DNA from: Opitutia bacterium
GTDB taxonomy: Bacteria > Verrucomicrobiota > Verrucomicrobiia > Opitutales > Opitutaceae
Assembly (NCBI GenBank): GCA_947474365.1
Contig: CANJIU010000011.1
Location: forward strand, 62,001-126,000
DNA length: 64,000 nucleotides
Direction: 5' to 3'
A program made the translations under genes and the position numbers. The notes beneath the pieces are model-generated. The model ran no database searches. It was not told where the DNA came from and saw only the letters and a list, made by a program, of their open reading frames with translations. Below are positions 16,863 through 26,973 of this stretch, piece after piece (position 1 is the first letter of the stretch; each line of letters opens with the position of its first letter).

Positions 16863-19800
16863 TCCTTCATGATCACGGCGTCGAGGTTGAGCAACGTGCT
16901 GGCGACGGTCGTGAACGCCGCGAGCGCAATCGGGTCCAGCGTCGTGTCGGCTGCCGCATCGCCGACGGCGAGCAACGCGGTGGCGGCGGCGCGATCGCCG
17001 GCAAACTCGGTTTGGGCGCGTGTGAGCGCGCTGCGCAGTACGTTCATCTCCTCGGGCCGCGGAGCGCGCGCCAGCAGCAGGCGGAAACCATGGGTGAGTC
17101 GCGACTCTGCCGTCGGGCCGCCGTCGCGGAGCATGCGCTGCGCGAGGAAGCGGGCGGCTTCGACGTAGGTCGGGTCGTTCATCAGGTTCAACGCCTGCAG
17201 CGCGGTGTTAGTGCGTGGCCGGCGCAGCGTGCACGCCTCGCGAAACGGTGCGTCAAACAGCAGCATCGCCGGATTGGGCACAGAGCGTTTCCAGTAGGTG
17301 TAGAGGCTGCGCCGGTGGAGATCCTCGCCCTTGCCCGCGACGTACAGGATGTAACCCTTGCCCGAGGTCACCTGTTCGTAGAGACCGGCGGGATGATACG
17401 GTTTGACGGAAACGCCGCCGATTTTGGGCACCAGGAGGCCGCTCGCCGCCAACGCCTGGTCGCGCACGAACTCCGCCTGCAAACGGAACCGCGGGCCGCG
17501 CGCCAGCAGGCGATTGGCGGGATCGCGCTCGTGCAGGAACGGCGTGAGCTTCGAACTCTGGCGATACGTCGCGCTCGTCACCAGCAGCCGCATCATCGCC
17601 TTCACGTCCCAACCGGTGCGGATGAATTCGGTCGCAAGCCAGTCGAGCAACTCGGGGTGACTCGGCGACTCGCCCTGCGAACCAAAGTCCTCTGCGGTGC
17701 GCACGAGGCCCGTGCCGAAGACCGATTGCCAGAGACGGTTCACCGTCACGCGCGCCGTCAGCGGATTGGCCGGATCCACCAACCAGCGGGCGAGGCCGAG
17801 CCGGTTGCGCGGTTCGTCCGCCCCGAGGGCGGGAAGCGCGGCCGGGGTGGCGGCCGTGACGCGCTCGCCGGGTTTGTCGTAGGCGCCGCGCTGCAGCACG
17901 AAGGTCGGGCGCGCCTCCTTCATCTCGTCCATCACCAGCGCGGTGGGAATCTCGTTCTCGGCGGCGGCGATTTGTTTCTTCAAGCCTTCGACGCGATCAT
18001 TCAACGCGCGGTGTTCGGGTGATTGCAGCTGGCGAAAGGTGGCGAGTTGGCGTTTTTCCGCCGCGGTGCGCTGGCCCGGTTCCTTTTGCGCGAGGGCCAT
18101 CACCTTGGCTGGGGCGAGCAGCGCGGGGTCCGTCATGGTGGTCAACACCCGCCAGCGCGTGGGCCCGTTGGCGTTCTCCACCGAGAGTTCGAGCTGGAGC
18201 TTCGTTGGGGCGTCGTCGCTGACGATCGGCTGCTCGAGTTCGAACACGGCGAGCGCGCCGCGCTCCGGCTTCACTGCCAGGTTCGCCCGGGTCTCGCGAT
18301 CGTTGTCGAGCAATTTGGCCGCCTCGGTCGCGGCCAGGGAATCGCCCGCGGCGCTGGCGCGCAATTTCAGGCCCGGACTGCGCGCGTTCTTCTGCGGCAG
18401 CCGGACGACCTTCAACCCGCTCCATTGGACACTCGCGGCCGACGCGGAGGTGGTACACTCAAGTTGCAGGGCCGTGACGCGACCGGCCGGCAATCGCACG
18501 GTGAGCTTGATTGTGTTGGCGCGCGTCTCCTGTGGGCCGATGTCGACCGCGCGCGCGGAAGGGTCGAGTTGGGGTGGCTGATCGCCGCCGCTCGCGGTGA
18601 GGAGTTCGGCGGGTTCCCACGTGACGGCCGTGGCTGCGAGGCGTTGTGCCCAGGCGTCGAGATCTGCCGGTGACGCTTCCGCGAGTGCCGTGAATTGTTC
18701 GATCGCGGCGTTCAGCTCGGCTCTGAGCCCGTCGAGTTTCGCCTCGACCACCGGGGCGGGCAATTTCACGAAGGGCGGACTGTTCTGGCGAATCGTGGAG
18801 GCGTAGTTGCCCACGCCCCGCTCGGGGACGTTGTGGAAAAAAGCCTTCAGCGCGTAGAAATCGCGCTGGGTGAACGGATCGAATTTGTGGTCGTGGCACC
18901 GTGTGCAGTTGAAGGTCTGGCCGAGCCACACCGCCGCGGTCGTCTCCACGCGGTCGGCGGTGTATTCGGCCAGGAACTCCTCCGCGATGATGCCGCCCTC
19001 CTCGTTCATCATGTGGTTGCGGTGAAATCCCGTCGCGATGCGCTGCGCGAGGGTCGGGTTCGGCAACAAGTCGCCCGCGAGCTGCTCGATGGTGAATTGG
19101 TCGAAGGGTTGGTTGGCGTTGAACGCGTTGATCACCCAGTCGCGCCAGGCGTGCATCTCGCGGTCGCGGTCCACCTGGTAGCCGTTGGTGTCGGCGAAGC
19201 GCGCCGCGTCGAGCCAGTCGACGGCCATGCGCTCGCCGTAGTGGGGCGAGGCGAGCAGACGATCAACGACCTTCTCGTACGCGTTGGCGTCGCGGTCGGC
19301 GATGAACGCGTCCACGTCGGCGAGGGTCGGCGGCATGCCGGTGAGATCGAGCGTCAGGCGTCGGATGAGCGTGGTGCGGTCCGCCGCGGGTGACGGCGAC
19401 AGGTGTGCTCCCTCCAAGCGTGCGAGGATGAAGCGGTCGACGGGAGAGAGTGGCCAGGAGGATTGCCGCACGGCTGGCAAGGAGGCGCGGACGGGCGGGA
19501 GGTAGGCCCAATGCGCCTCGTAGGTCGCACCCTGCGAGATCCAGCGTTGGAGGAGTTCCTTCTGCGCCGGCGAAAGCGTCTTGTGCGCGTCCGGCGGTGG
19601 CATCACCTCGTCTTCGTCCTTGGCGCGGATGCGCCGGATGATTTCGCTCTGAGCGGGTTGGCCGGGCACGATGGGTGTCTCGCCGGACTTGGTGGGCTTG
19701 AGCGCCTCGTCGCGCACGTCGAGCCGCAGGCGCGCCTTGCGGGCGCTCGCGTCGGGCCCGTGGCAGGAAAAGCACGTTTCGGAGAGGATCGGCCGGATGT

Positions 19801-19909
19801 CGCGATTGAACATCACACCGCCGTCGGAGGTAGGCGTCGGTGCGGCGGCCGCGGCGACGGCGGTCGCGATCGGCAGAAAGAGGAGAGATACGGAGTGGGG
19901 GAGAATCAT
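16859..19909 (-). CDS. PSD1/planctomycete cytochrome C, DUF1549 and DUF1553 protein
   Basis: A 1016-residue exported protein. The ATG at 19909 was chosen because it opens a signal peptide ([21 protein letters not shown]); the preceding 81 open codons look non-coding. A planctomycete cytochrome C domain follows with the heme motif CFSCH (C46, C49, H50) after [11 protein letters not shown]1549 starts near [15 protein letters not shown] and DUF1553 near [20 protein letters not shown], with [12 protein letters not shown] further on. A region of beta structure between them may bind carbohydrate or another ligand. The reaction is unknown; the heme suggests electron transfer in the periplasm. It is the first gene of a two-gene unit with the DUF1501 gene. 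Confidence 0.9.
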   Translation of the reverse strand: MILPHSVSLLFLPIATAVAAAAAPTPTSDGGVMFNRDIRPILSETCFSCHGPDASARKARLRLDVRDEALKPTKSGETPIVPGQPAQSEIIRRIRAKDEDEVMPPPDAHKTLSPAQKELLQRWISQGATYEAHWAYLPPVRASLPAVRQSSWPLSPVDRFILARLEGAHLSPSPAADRTTLIRRLTLDLTGMPPTLADVDAFIADRDANAYEKVVDRLLASPHYGERMAVDWLDAARFADTNGYQVDRDREMHAWRDWVINAFNANQPFDQFTIEQLAGDLLPNPTLAQRIATGFHRNHMMNEEGGIIAEEFLAEYTADRVETTAAVWLGQTFNCTRCHDHKFDPFTQRDFYALKAFFHNVPERGVGNYASTIRQNSPPFVKLPAPVVEAKLDGLRAELNAAIEQFTALAEASPADLDAWAQRLAATAVTWEPAELLTASGGDQPPQLDPSARAVDIGPQETRANTIKLTVRLPAGRVTALQLECTTSASAASVQWSGLKVVRLPQKNARSPGLKLRASAAGDSLAATEAAKLLDNDRETRANLAVKPERGALAVFELEQPIVSDDAPTKLQLELSVENANGPTRWRVLTTMTDPALLAPAKVMALAQKEPGQRTAAEKRQLATFRQLQSPEHRALNDRVEGLKKQIAAAENEIPTALVMDEMKEARPTFVLQRGAYDKPGERVTAATPAALPALGADEPRNRLGLARWLVDPANPLTARVTVNRLWQSVFGTGLVRTAEDFGSQGESPSHPELLDWLATEFIRTGWDVKAMMRLLVTSATYRQSSKLTPFLHERDPANRLLARGPRFRLQAEFVRDQALAASGLLVPKIGGVSVKPYHPAGLYEQVTSGKGYILYVAGKGEDLHRRSLYTYWKRSVPNPAMLLFDAPFREACTLRRPRTNTALQALNLMNDPTYVEAARFLAQRMLRDGGPTAESRLTHGFRLLLARAPRPEEMNVLRSALTRAQTEFAGDRAAATALLAVGDAAADTTLDPIALAAFTTVASTLLNLDAVIMKE

Positions 19910-20349
19910 CCGGCGTGGGGCGGAATCGGCGGGGAAACGATGCGACGACTTGTGACCGGAACGCGAATCTGAATCCGCGGCGGATGCGAGTGACGCGAAA
20001 TCGCCAGAAGACCGCGTCGGGCCCTCAATCGCCTTCTGTGCACCGAGCCGAACCGCTTGTGGGCGAAACACGCCGCGCGGCGACGGGCGATTGGAGGGAA
20101 ACACTCCGGACCCGGACACGGCGAACGCTCTTTTTTGCGGCAAAATGCGCAAGAGGTTGAAAGACAGTGACTGAACGAGGATGCGGCCATGGGCGTGGCG
20201 CGGATCGGCGCTCGCCCCATCCTCGCCGGCTGGCTACCCGGTGGTGTGGGCCTTTGCGGCGGTTGCATCGGGCTCGCCCTGCTGACTGCGTCCCCCAACC
20301 GCTCAATGTGAGCCGTCAGCGGTGCGAAAACCCCGGGTGATCGGCCCCC

Positions 20350-20404
20350 GTTCTCGAATCGTCCTCGAATCGTGCTCGAATCGTGCCCGAATCGTCCTCG
20401 AATA
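20350..20404. repeat. Five tandem 11-base units (GTCCTCGAATC)
   Basis: Five consecutive units: GTTCTCGAATC, GTCCTCGAATC, GTGCTCGAATC, GTGCCCGAATC and GTCCTCGAATA. The TCGAAT core is nearly invariant and the second to fourth bases vary. The 11-base period is about one helical turn, which would put every unit on the same face of the DNA. It could be a cluster of binding sites or a simple minisatellite. Confidence 0.85.
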
Positions 20405-20441
20405 CGCACCGGGTGAATACCCTAGAGCGGCTTGTGGGAGC

Positions 20442-20557
20442 GCGTCGAAAAGGTAGGGACGGCTCTCCGAGCCGTCCGCAAGTTCGGTGGGAACCACGGT
20501 ACGAAGACCGGACGCCCACGGAGGTGCGTCTCTACCTACTGGAAGCCTTTTCGACGC
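20442..20557. repeat. 116-base inverted-repeat (MITE-like) element
   Basis: Perfect 12-base terminal inverted repeat: GCGTCGAAAAGG at 20442-20453 and CCTTTTCGACGC at 20546-20557. A nested pair, TAGGGACG (20454-20461) and CGTCTCTA (20527-20534), matches at seven of eight positions. Inside is a tight palindrome, GGACGGCTC-TCC-GAGCCGTCC (20458-20478). There is no coding sequence inside, and no clear target-site duplication is visible at the edges. Confidence 0.65.
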
Positions 20558-20667
20558 CCTCTGAGGTGGGGTAGTCCTCAGCGCTCCGCTCCGCGTTCTC
20601 GACCGCCTGGGGGCGCGTCCCGCTTTGGGGAAAGGCGAGACATGCCTCGATCACCCTCGTGCAACTG

Positions 20668-20732
20668 CTGGAGCCGCGACGCCCCCGTCGCGGTTTCGAA
20701 CCACGCGACGGGGCGTCGCGTCCCCAGTGTCC
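20668..20732. repeat. Dispersed hairpin (REP-like) element, copy C (complete, two stems)
   Basis: Two hairpins in tandem: CCGCGACG-CCCC-CGTCGCGG (20674-20693) and ACGCGACG-GGG-CGTCGCGT (20703-20721), bordered by CTGGAG on the left and CCCCAG on the right. Related copies are at 11876-11935 and, as an inverted half, at 13757-13796. The two-stem layout resembles bacterial interspersed REP pairs. It lies about 100 bases upstream of the ECF sigma factor start. Confidence 0.7.
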
Positions 20733-20835
20733 AGAAATTGAGATGCGTTCCCGCCTGGCCCCGGTCGAGTTCAGCGTTGAGGACGGGAGGCGCCCCCGGT
20801 TGGCTGTGGGCGACGGAGCGCCTTCCTTACCCTCC

Positions 20836-21420
20836 ATGGCCAAAAACGATGCCCCCACCGGTTCACCGGAGAGTTTGACGCTGCTGTTGCAGCGGGCGGA
20901 TTCCGGCGACCGCGCCGCGGCGGGGCGGATCCTTCCCTTGGTCTACGACGAATTGCGCCGGCTGGCGGCGGCCAAGATGGCGCGCGAAGCACCCGGCCAG
21001 ACCCTGCAGCCCACGGCTTTGGTCCACGAAGCCTGGCTGCGGCTCGGTGGCGATCACCAACCCCGGTGGGAAAACCGCGCGCACTTTTTCGGCGCGGCCG
21101 CGGAAGCGATGCGGCGCATTCTCATCGATGCGGCGCGCCGGCGGCAGGCGCAGCGCCACGGCGGCGGCCAAGTGCGATTGAACCTCGACGAGGTGGAGCT
21201 GGCATCCGACCCGCTCCACAGTGAGGCGCTGCTGGCGATCAACGAGGCGCTCGAGAAATTCGCCGCGCACGACGCCGCCAAGGCCGAGTTGGTGAAGTTG
21301 CGCTACTTCGCCGGCCTGTCCCATGAAGAGGCCGCCCGTGCGCTCGGCATCGCCGTTCCCACCGCCAAGCAGTGGTGGACCTACGCCAAGGCCTGGCTCT
21401 ATCGCGAGATTAAGCTCTGA
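20836..21420 (+). CDS. ECF RNA polymerase sigma factor (TIGR02999 type)
   Basis: A 194-residue alternative sigma factor. The ATG at 20836 (MAKNDAPTGSPESL) was chosen because homology starts there; the upstream frame runs through the hairpin repeats. Region 2 covers about residues 14-110, with VYDELRRLAAAKMA, TLQPTALVHEAWLRL and FFGAAAEAMRRILIDAARRR. Region 4 is at the end, with LRYFAGLSHEEAARALGI and an unusual second helix containing the Trp pair AKQWWTYAKAWL. This type is expanded in Planctomycetes and Verrucomicrobia, where such ECF genes often sit beside Ser/Thr kinases. No anti-sigma factor is adjacent, so control by the kinase encoded next to it is likely (inference). Confidence 0.92.
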   Translation: MAKNDAPTGSPESLTLLLQRADSGDRAAAGRILPLVYDELRRLAAAKMAREAPGQTLQPTALVHEAWLRLGGDHQPRWENRAHFFGAAAEAMRRILIDAARRRQAQRHGGGQVRLNLDEVELASDPLHSEALLAINEALEKFAAHDAAKAELVKLRYFAGLSHEEAARALGIAVPTAKQWWTYAKAWLYREIKL

Positions 21421-21579
21421 ACCGCTTCGCTCCGCGTCCCCCGTGGGCCTCTGCCTCGGGCGGCTACGGCAAGGATGGTTTCTGCGGCTCCGTGGCATTT
21501 CGCCTCGTGCGCGCAAAATACCCGCATACCTTTCGCAGCACAATTACGCATGGTGGAGGGAACGACTCCGATTGCACCC

Positions 21580-24500
21580 ATGAACCCGCCCAAATCCCGC
21601 GAGGAAGAATTGTTTTTCACGGCCTTGGCCCTGCCGACGGCCGGGCGATCCTCCTATCTCGCTTCCGCCTGCGGTGAGGACGACACGCTTCGGGGGCGGG
21701 TCGAACTGCTCCTGCGGGCCCACGAGGAGGCCCGGAGTTTCATGGAGACGTCGCCTGCCGCCGCCGTGGCCGAGACGCCGACGCGGCACACCCTGCAACC
21801 CGAAGAGAAGCCCGGGGAAACGATCGGCCGCTATAAACTGCTTCAGAAGATTGGCGAGGGTGGTTGTGGCGTCGTCTATATGGCGGAGCAGCAGCAACCG
21901 GTCGTTCGCCGTGTCGCGCTCAAGGTGATCAAGCTCGGCATGGATACGAAGGAGGTCATCGCGCGCTTCGAGGCCGAGCGGCAGGCGCTCGCGCTGATGA
22001 ACCATCCGAACATCGCGAGTGTGCTCGACGGTGGCGCGACGGAGGCGGGTCGGCCGTTCTTCGTCATGGAACTGGTCCGCGGCGTTCCGATCACCAAATT
22101 CTGCGACGAACAAAATCTCACCACCGCCGCGCGGCTCGAGTTGTTCACCGCGGTCTGTCACGCCGTCCAGCACGCGCACCAGAAGGGAATCATCCATCGC
22201 GACCTCAAGCCCTCGAACATCCTCGTCACGCTGCACGACGGCAAACCGGTGCCCAAGGTGATCGACTTTGGCATCGCGAAAGCGACCCAGGGCAAGCTCA
22301 CCGATTCGACCGTCTTCACCGCGTTCGAGCAATTCATCGGCACGCCGGCGTACATGAGTCCCGAGCAGGCGGAGATGAGTGGGCTCGATATCGACACGCG
22401 CAGCGACATCTACTCGCTCGGCGTGCTGCTCTACGAGTTGCTCACCGGCCGGCCGCCGTTCGATCCGAAGACGCTCGTCAGCGCCGGGCTCGACGAGATC
22501 CGCCGCATCATCCGCGAGGTCGAGCCGCCGCGGCCGTCGACGCAGCTCTCCACGCTGGCCGCCGCCGATCGCACTACAATCGCCCGGCTCCGGGGCGTCG
22601 ATCCGGCGAAGCATCGCGTGCAACTCAGTGGCGACCTCGACTGGATCGTGATGAAGGCCCTGGAAAAGAACCGCGCCCGCCGCTACGAGACGCCGAGCGA
22701 GTTTGCCGCCGACATCGCACGGCACCTCGGCAACGAACCTGTCCTCGCCTGCCCGCCCAGCACGGTGTACCGGCTGAGCAAGTTGATTGGCCGGTACAAG
22801 CTGGCGTTCACCGCCGCCGCCATGATTGCAGTCGCGGTCGCGGCGGGCGCGATCGTCAGCACCTGGCAAGCGATTCGCGCCACCCGCGCCGAACACGTCG
22901 CGGTCGCCGAGCGCACGCGCGCGGAAAACGCGCGAACGGAGGCCGAAGCCGCGCGCCGACGGGAAGCGGCGCTGCGCATCGAGGCCGAAAAGAACCAAAC
23001 TCGCGCAGAAACGGAGGCAACGCGCAGCTCACAGGTCGCCGCCTTCATGAAAGCGATGCTCACGGGGATCGGACCACGCGTCGCCCTTGGGCGAGACACC
23101 CAGCTCCTCCGGGAAATCGTGCAGCAGACCGAAGCCCGATTACAGGCCGAGTTGACGCAGCAACCCGCCGTGCTGGCCGAGCTCCGCGACACGCTGGGGC
23201 TCGTTTATTATGATCTGGGTGACTATCCACGTGCGATTGAGCTATTCCGCTCCGCCCTGGCGGATCGTCGACGCCTCTGGGGCAACGAAAACGTCGCGGT
23301 CGCCAGCTCGCTCGATCACCTCGGGTTGGCCTTGCATTGGGACTCTGAAATCATCGAGGCGGACTCCGTGTTGCGCGAAGCCGTGGCGATTCGCCGGAAA
23401 CTGCTGGGCAACGAACACCCGGATACCGCCACCGCGCTCGCCCACTTGGGCGAGGTCTTATGGCGCCAGCGGCGTTTTAACGAATCACTGAACGTGCGAC
23501 GCGAGGTTCTCGCCGTACGGCGCAAAATTTACGGACCCGAGCACGCCGATGTTGCCGAAATATTGGTGGAGATCGCCACCACGTTGGGCTCGAGTACGGC
23601 AGACGGTATTCGGGATATTCGGGGCGCTGAAGCGCACTATCGCGAGGGCCTCGCCCTCCAGCGAAAACTTTTCGGCGCGGAGCATCCCGTCGTGGCCGCG
23701 ACCTTGCATCACATGAGCTTGGCGCTGAACAATGCCGGAAAACGCGGGGAGGCCATTCAGGCGATCAGTGAGGCGCTGGAGCTCCGACGCAAATTGCTGA
23801 GTCCGGATCATTATCTGATTGGATTGTCGATGGTCCGGCTCGGTTGGTTTCTTGGCTTGGTGGGGCGTATCGAGGAGGCGAAGAAATATCTGCATGAGGG
23901 TGTCGATCGATTGCGCAAGAGCCGCGGCACCCAATTCGACACCCAAAACGCCCTGTTTCGACTGGGAGAATTGCTCGCTTATCGGATGAAAGGACGTGAA
24001 GCGGAGGCAGAAACCGTGGCCCGCGAAGCTTTGGCAATGGAAGTCGAATTGTTGGGAAAAGGGGTGCCGACCGCGAACAGTTCAATCCGGTTGCTGCGAG
24101 ATGTATTGCGCGCCCAGGGAAAGAACGCAGACACGACGAAAATCGAAGCCGACTTGATTGCGCAAATGAAGGCGACATTCGGGCCCGACCACGTCACGAC
24201 GCTGAGGGCGGTATTATGCTGTTCGGCGCGACAGCTCGAGTCTGGACAGTTGATCGCTGGCACAGTCATGGCGGAAGAGGCCTTCGCCGGCTTTCAACGA
24301 ACCGTTGGCCTGAACCATCGTGAAACGGTTACGGCGATGGACTTGCTCGGCGCGTTCTACTGGGCGCAACGGCGGAAACCGGAGTATGCGGCACTGATTC
24401 AGCAGGCCCACGCGGCCAGCCGCGCGATTCTTCCGCCGGAAAGCAGCCAACTGGCGGTTCGACTGAGGTCAGACGCCACTCGGTTTTATAATTCAGGCGA

Positions 24501-26391
24501 TACCGCAACGGGCCGGAAACTGATCGAAGAAGCGCTACAACTCCGCAAAACGAAGCTGCCGCCCGATCCAGGCTCAACCGCGGAATTGTTGAGCGATCTG
24601 GCATTGGCCGATTTGCGGGAAAACGATCCTGGTGCTGCTGAAAAACACATTCGTGAGGCACTGACTTTGGTTGGGGAATCGCTCCCGGAAACGGACCGCC
24701 GCCGGTTTGGTGCGACCTTGGGCGAAGCACTGGCGGCACAAAAGAAGTTCGCGGAAGCCGAGCCGCTGCTGCGGGAAGGTTATGACGACTTCAAACGGCG
24801 GGGTGCCAATTGGTCTTCAGCGAGAAGAGCGACGGCATTGCGGCTGGTTTCTGTTTATTCGGGTTTGGGCAAGCCCGACGAGGCGGCGAAATGGCAGCGC
24901 ATCGTGGATGACCTCAATCGCGCCGAAGCCGCCAAGACGGCTGCTGTGAGTGCAGAATCGCTGGAAAGCCAGAAGCGCACCCTCGGGGCTGAACATCGCG
25001 ACACCCTGCTGTCGATGTCGAATCTGGCCGGAGCGTATCTAAAGCAGGGCAAGCATGCCGACGCCGCCACGCTCAGCGCCGAGGCGTGGGCCGGCCAGAA
25101 ACGCGTGCTCGGTCCTGATCATCCTCAAACTCTCGCTTCGATGGACCACCTGGCCGGAGCCTATCACGGGCAGGGAAAATATGCGGACGCCGCGGCACTC
25201 TTTTCCCAACTGTGGGAAATCCAGAAACGCACGCTCGGCCCCGAGAATCCGGACACGCTCACAACGATGATGAATCTGACCAATACCTACAGTTTGCTGG
25301 GCAGATCCGCCGAGTCGCGCCCGCTCCGAGATCAATTGCTCGAAAAACAGCGGCGCGTACTCGGGCCGGAGCATCCCCACACGCTTCAAACCATGAGCGT
25401 CCTGGCTCAATCGTATCTGAATCAGGGAAGATTTGCCGAGGCTGCGGCCACCAGTGCCGAGACGCTTGAGCGCCAGCAGCGCGTATTCGGCCCGGAACAT
25501 GCCAACTCGCTTGCAACCATGGGCACGCTCGCGGCGGCCAACGAGCGCATCGGCGCCTTCGCGGAGGCCGAGGCGACACTGTGCCGGTTGATTGCCGGGT
25601 TGGAAAAAACAGGCACCGACGCCCTGGTGTTGGCGACTCACCGCACGAGACTCGGGCGGGTGATGCTCAAGCAAAAGAAGTTCGCCGAAGCGGAGCCAAT
25701 TCTGCGCGAAGCGTCCAACGTCCGCGACAAGAAGGAACCGGATTTATGGACAACGTTCGTTACGCGTTCGGTGTTAGGCGGCGTTCTCGCCGGCCAGGGG
25801 CGCCATGCGGAGGCCGAACCACTGCTCGTCTCGGGCTATGAGCGGCTGCTCCATTACAGCGCGACGATTCCCTCCGTGGATATGAACGAGGCCTTTGAAG
25901 GGCTCCATCAGTTCTACGTTACGACGAGCCAGCCTGGGAAGGCCGCGGCGCTGCGGCAGGACCGCGAGGCGCGCCGGCACACGGAAGCCGGCCGGGCCTT
26001 CGAGCGCAACGGTGACTTCGCGAGTGCCATCAATGAATATGACGCGGCAACGCGGTTGTTGCCTGGTTTTTCCACGGCGTGGAACGGCCTGGCCTGGCTG
26101 CGCGCCACTGCGCCCCTCGCCGCGGTGCGCGATGGCGCCGCAGCCGTCATCGCGGCCCGCAAAGCCTGCGAGCTTACCGGGTGGAAGAACGTGGGGCATA
26201 TCGACACCCTCGCCGCCGCGCATGCCGAGGCGGGGGAATTCGATTCGGCGGTGGAGTTTCAACGGAAGTCGCTCGACCTCTCGGCGGCGGACCACCCCCA
26301 GCGAAAAGAATGGCAGGACCGGCTCGCGCTCTATCGTGACCGCAAACCGTACCATCAGCCCGAACGCATGACGCCCTCGACCGCGAAATAA
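21580..26391 (+). CDS. Membrane Ser/Thr protein kinase with long TPR extension (kinase 1)
   Basis: A 1603-residue Hanks-type kinase. Residues 1-45 are a conserved leader (LFFTALALPTAGR). The kinase domain has the Gly loop at 92-97, catalytic Lys 115, HRDLKPSN at 206-213, DFG at 229-231 and SPE at 260-262, so it should be active. A single transmembrane helix lies at about 406-430, followed by an Ala/Glu/Arg coiled coil and about 1100 residues of TPRs of the kinesin-light-chain type. This predicts a cytoplasmic kinase with an outward sensor or scaffold. I chose the ATG at 21580 because the leader remnant at 28003 starts at the same Met-Asn; an ATG at 21550 is possible. It follows the ECF sigma gene by 159 bases. 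Confidence 0.93.
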   Translation: MNPPKSREEELFFTALALPTAGRSSYLASACGEDDTLRGRVELLLRAHEEARSFMETSPAAAVAETPTRHTLQPEEKPGETIGRYKLLQKIGEGGCGVVYMAEQQQPVVRRVALKVIKLGMDTKEVIARFEAERQALALMNHPNIASVLDGGATEAGRPFFVMELVRGVPITKFCDEQNLTTAARLELFTAVCHAVQHAHQKGIIHRDLKPSNILVTLHDGKPVPKVIDFGIAKATQGKLTDSTVFTAFEQFIGTPAYMSPEQAEMSGLDIDTRSDIYSLGVLLYELLTGRPPFDPKTLVSAGLDEIRRIIREVEPPRPSTQLSTLAAADRTTIARLRGVDPAKHRVQLSGDLDWIVMKALEKNRARRYETPSEFAADIARHLGNEPVLACPPSTVYRLSKLIGRYKLAFTAAAMIAVAVAAGAIVSTWQAIRATRAEHVAVAERTRAENARTEAEAARRREAALRIEAEKNQTRAETEATRSSQVAAFMKAMLTGIGPRVALGRDTQLLREIVQQTEARLQAELTQQPAVLAELRDTLGLVYYDLGDYPRAIELFRSALADRRRLWGNENVAVASSLDHLGLALHWDSEIIEADSVLREAVAIRRKLLGNEHPDTATALAHLGEVLWRQRRFNESLNVRREVLAVRRKIYGPEHADVAEILVEIATTLGSSTADGIRDIRGAEAHYREGLALQRKLFGAEHPVVAATLHHMSLALNNAGKRGEAIQAISEALELRRKLLSPDHYLIGLSMVRLGWFLGLVGRIEEAKKYLHEGVDRLRKSRGTQFDTQNALFRLGELLAYRMKGREAEAETVAREALAMEVELLGKGVPTANSSIRLLRDVLRAQGKNADTTKIEADLIAQMKATFGPDHVTTLRAVLCCSARQLESGQLIAGTVMAEEAFAGFQRTVGLNHRETVTAMDLLGAFYWAQRRKPEYAALIQQAHAASRAILPPESSQLAVRLRSDATRFYNSGDTATGRKLIEEALQLRKTKLPPDPGSTAELLSDLALADLRENDPGAAEKHIREALTLVGESLPETDRRRFGATLGEALAAQKKFAEAEPLLREGYDDFKRRGANWSSARRATALRLVSVYSGLGKPDEAAKWQRIVDDLNRAEAAKTAAVSAESLESQKRTLGAEHRDTLLSMSNLAGAYLKQGKHADAATLSAEAWAGQKRVLGPDHPQTLASMDHLAGAYHGQGKYADAAALFSQLWEIQKRTLGPENPDTLTTMMNLTNTYSLLGRSAESRPLRDQLLEKQRRVLGPEHPHTLQTMSVLAQSYLNQGRFAEAAATSAETLERQQRVFGPEHANSLATMGTLAAANERIGAFAEAEATLCRLIAGLEKTGTDALVLATHRTRLGRVMLKQKKFAEAEPILREASNVRDKKEPDLWTTFVTRSVLGGVLAGQGRHAEAEPLLVSGYERLLHYSATIPSVDMNEAFEGLHQFYVTTSQPGKAAALRQDREARRHTEAGRAFERNGDFASAINEYDAATRLLPGFSTAWNGLAWLRATAPLAAVRDGAAAVIAARKACELTGWKNVGHIDTLAAAHAEAGEFDSAVEFQRKSLDLSAADHPQRKEWQDRLALYRDRKPYHQPERMTPSTAK
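24970..25599 (+). repeat. Five in-register 42-residue TPR units in kinase 1
   Basis: Five consecutive 126-base units encode repeats that each begin QKR-[TV]-[LF]-G-x-E/D-H/N, such as QKRVLGPDHPQTL and QKRTLGPENPDTL. The spacing is exactly 42 codons each time. This is the most regular part of a longer, more degenerate TPR array. Such in-register units are prone to expansion or loss by recombination. Confidence 0.8.
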
Positions 26392-26514
26392 TGCGTGAGC
26401 CGCATTTCACCGCATTCCGTGATTCGTTTTACGCGCCGATTGCGCATGAGGGAATGAATCGATCTTCACGCCAGCTTCCCCCCCTGAAATCCAACCCCAA
26501 CAAGAACCCATCCC

Positions 26515-26790
26515 ATGACCCCTCCAGCCCATTCGCGCTCCTACAAACTGGCAAAATGGCAACTTACCCATCGGTATTCGAAGTATTCCATCTGGTTCTC
26601 GATCGTCCTCTCGCTTTTCTGGTTCGGAATGGCGCTCTTGCCCGGGACCACGTTTAGCAGGACGACGAGCCTGATTGCCGGCGTGATCTCCTTGTTCGGC
26701 GCTTATTTCGAGTGGGTGCGCAAAGGATACCTCGAGATCATCGAGGAGCAGGCGAAACTCCTTGAGGAGGCGCGGGCCGCCGCCAAGTGA
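26515..26790 (+). CDS. Small two-helix membrane protein of unknown function
   Basis: A 91-residue protein. After a basic N terminus (SYKLAKWQLTHRYSKYS) come two hydrophobic segments, about residues 24-44 and 50-66, then a charged C-terminal helix rich in Glu and Ala (EIIEEQAKLLEEARAAAK) that could form a coiled coil. It has no recognisable family. It lies 123 bases after kinase 1 and before the PEGA-like gene on the same strand. The coiled-coil tail could meet the coiled coil of the kinase (speculation). Confidence 0.6.
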   Translation: MTPPAHSRSYKLAKWQLTHRYSKYSIWFSIVLSLFWFGMALLPGTTFSRTTSLIAGVISLFGAYFEWVRKGYLEIIEEQAKLLEEARAAAK

Positions 26791-26973
26791 TCCCGACGCG
26801 CCCGAAGCCCATTCAAACCCAACCCGGATCTTCGTGGCCCATCTCTGCTTCTCGCGCCTCGCCACCATGAACCGGACACTCTCCCCGTGAATTCGCTCCT
26901 TCCCTTCACGGTCGCCGCGGCATTTGCGGCTGGAAGAAATCTCATTTTTCCCCCGCCCCACGCTGTGAGTGCC

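Larger units (their letters stand above)
19910..20835. other. Repeat-rich intergenic region of 0.9 kb
   Basis: No credible gene lies here on either strand; the open frames present are Arg/Pro/Ser-rich and unlike proteins. It holds a run of five 11-base units (20350-20404), a 116-base inverted-repeat element (20442-20557) and a double-hairpin dispersed element (20668-20732), listed separately. It separates the minus-strand cytochrome gene from the plus-strand ECF sigma gene, so promoters for both should be inside it, but I could not identify them. Confidence 0.7.

Noticed and set aside
20350..20404. Possible CRISPR array
   Set aside because: Units are 11 bases with no spacers, and no cas gene is in the window.
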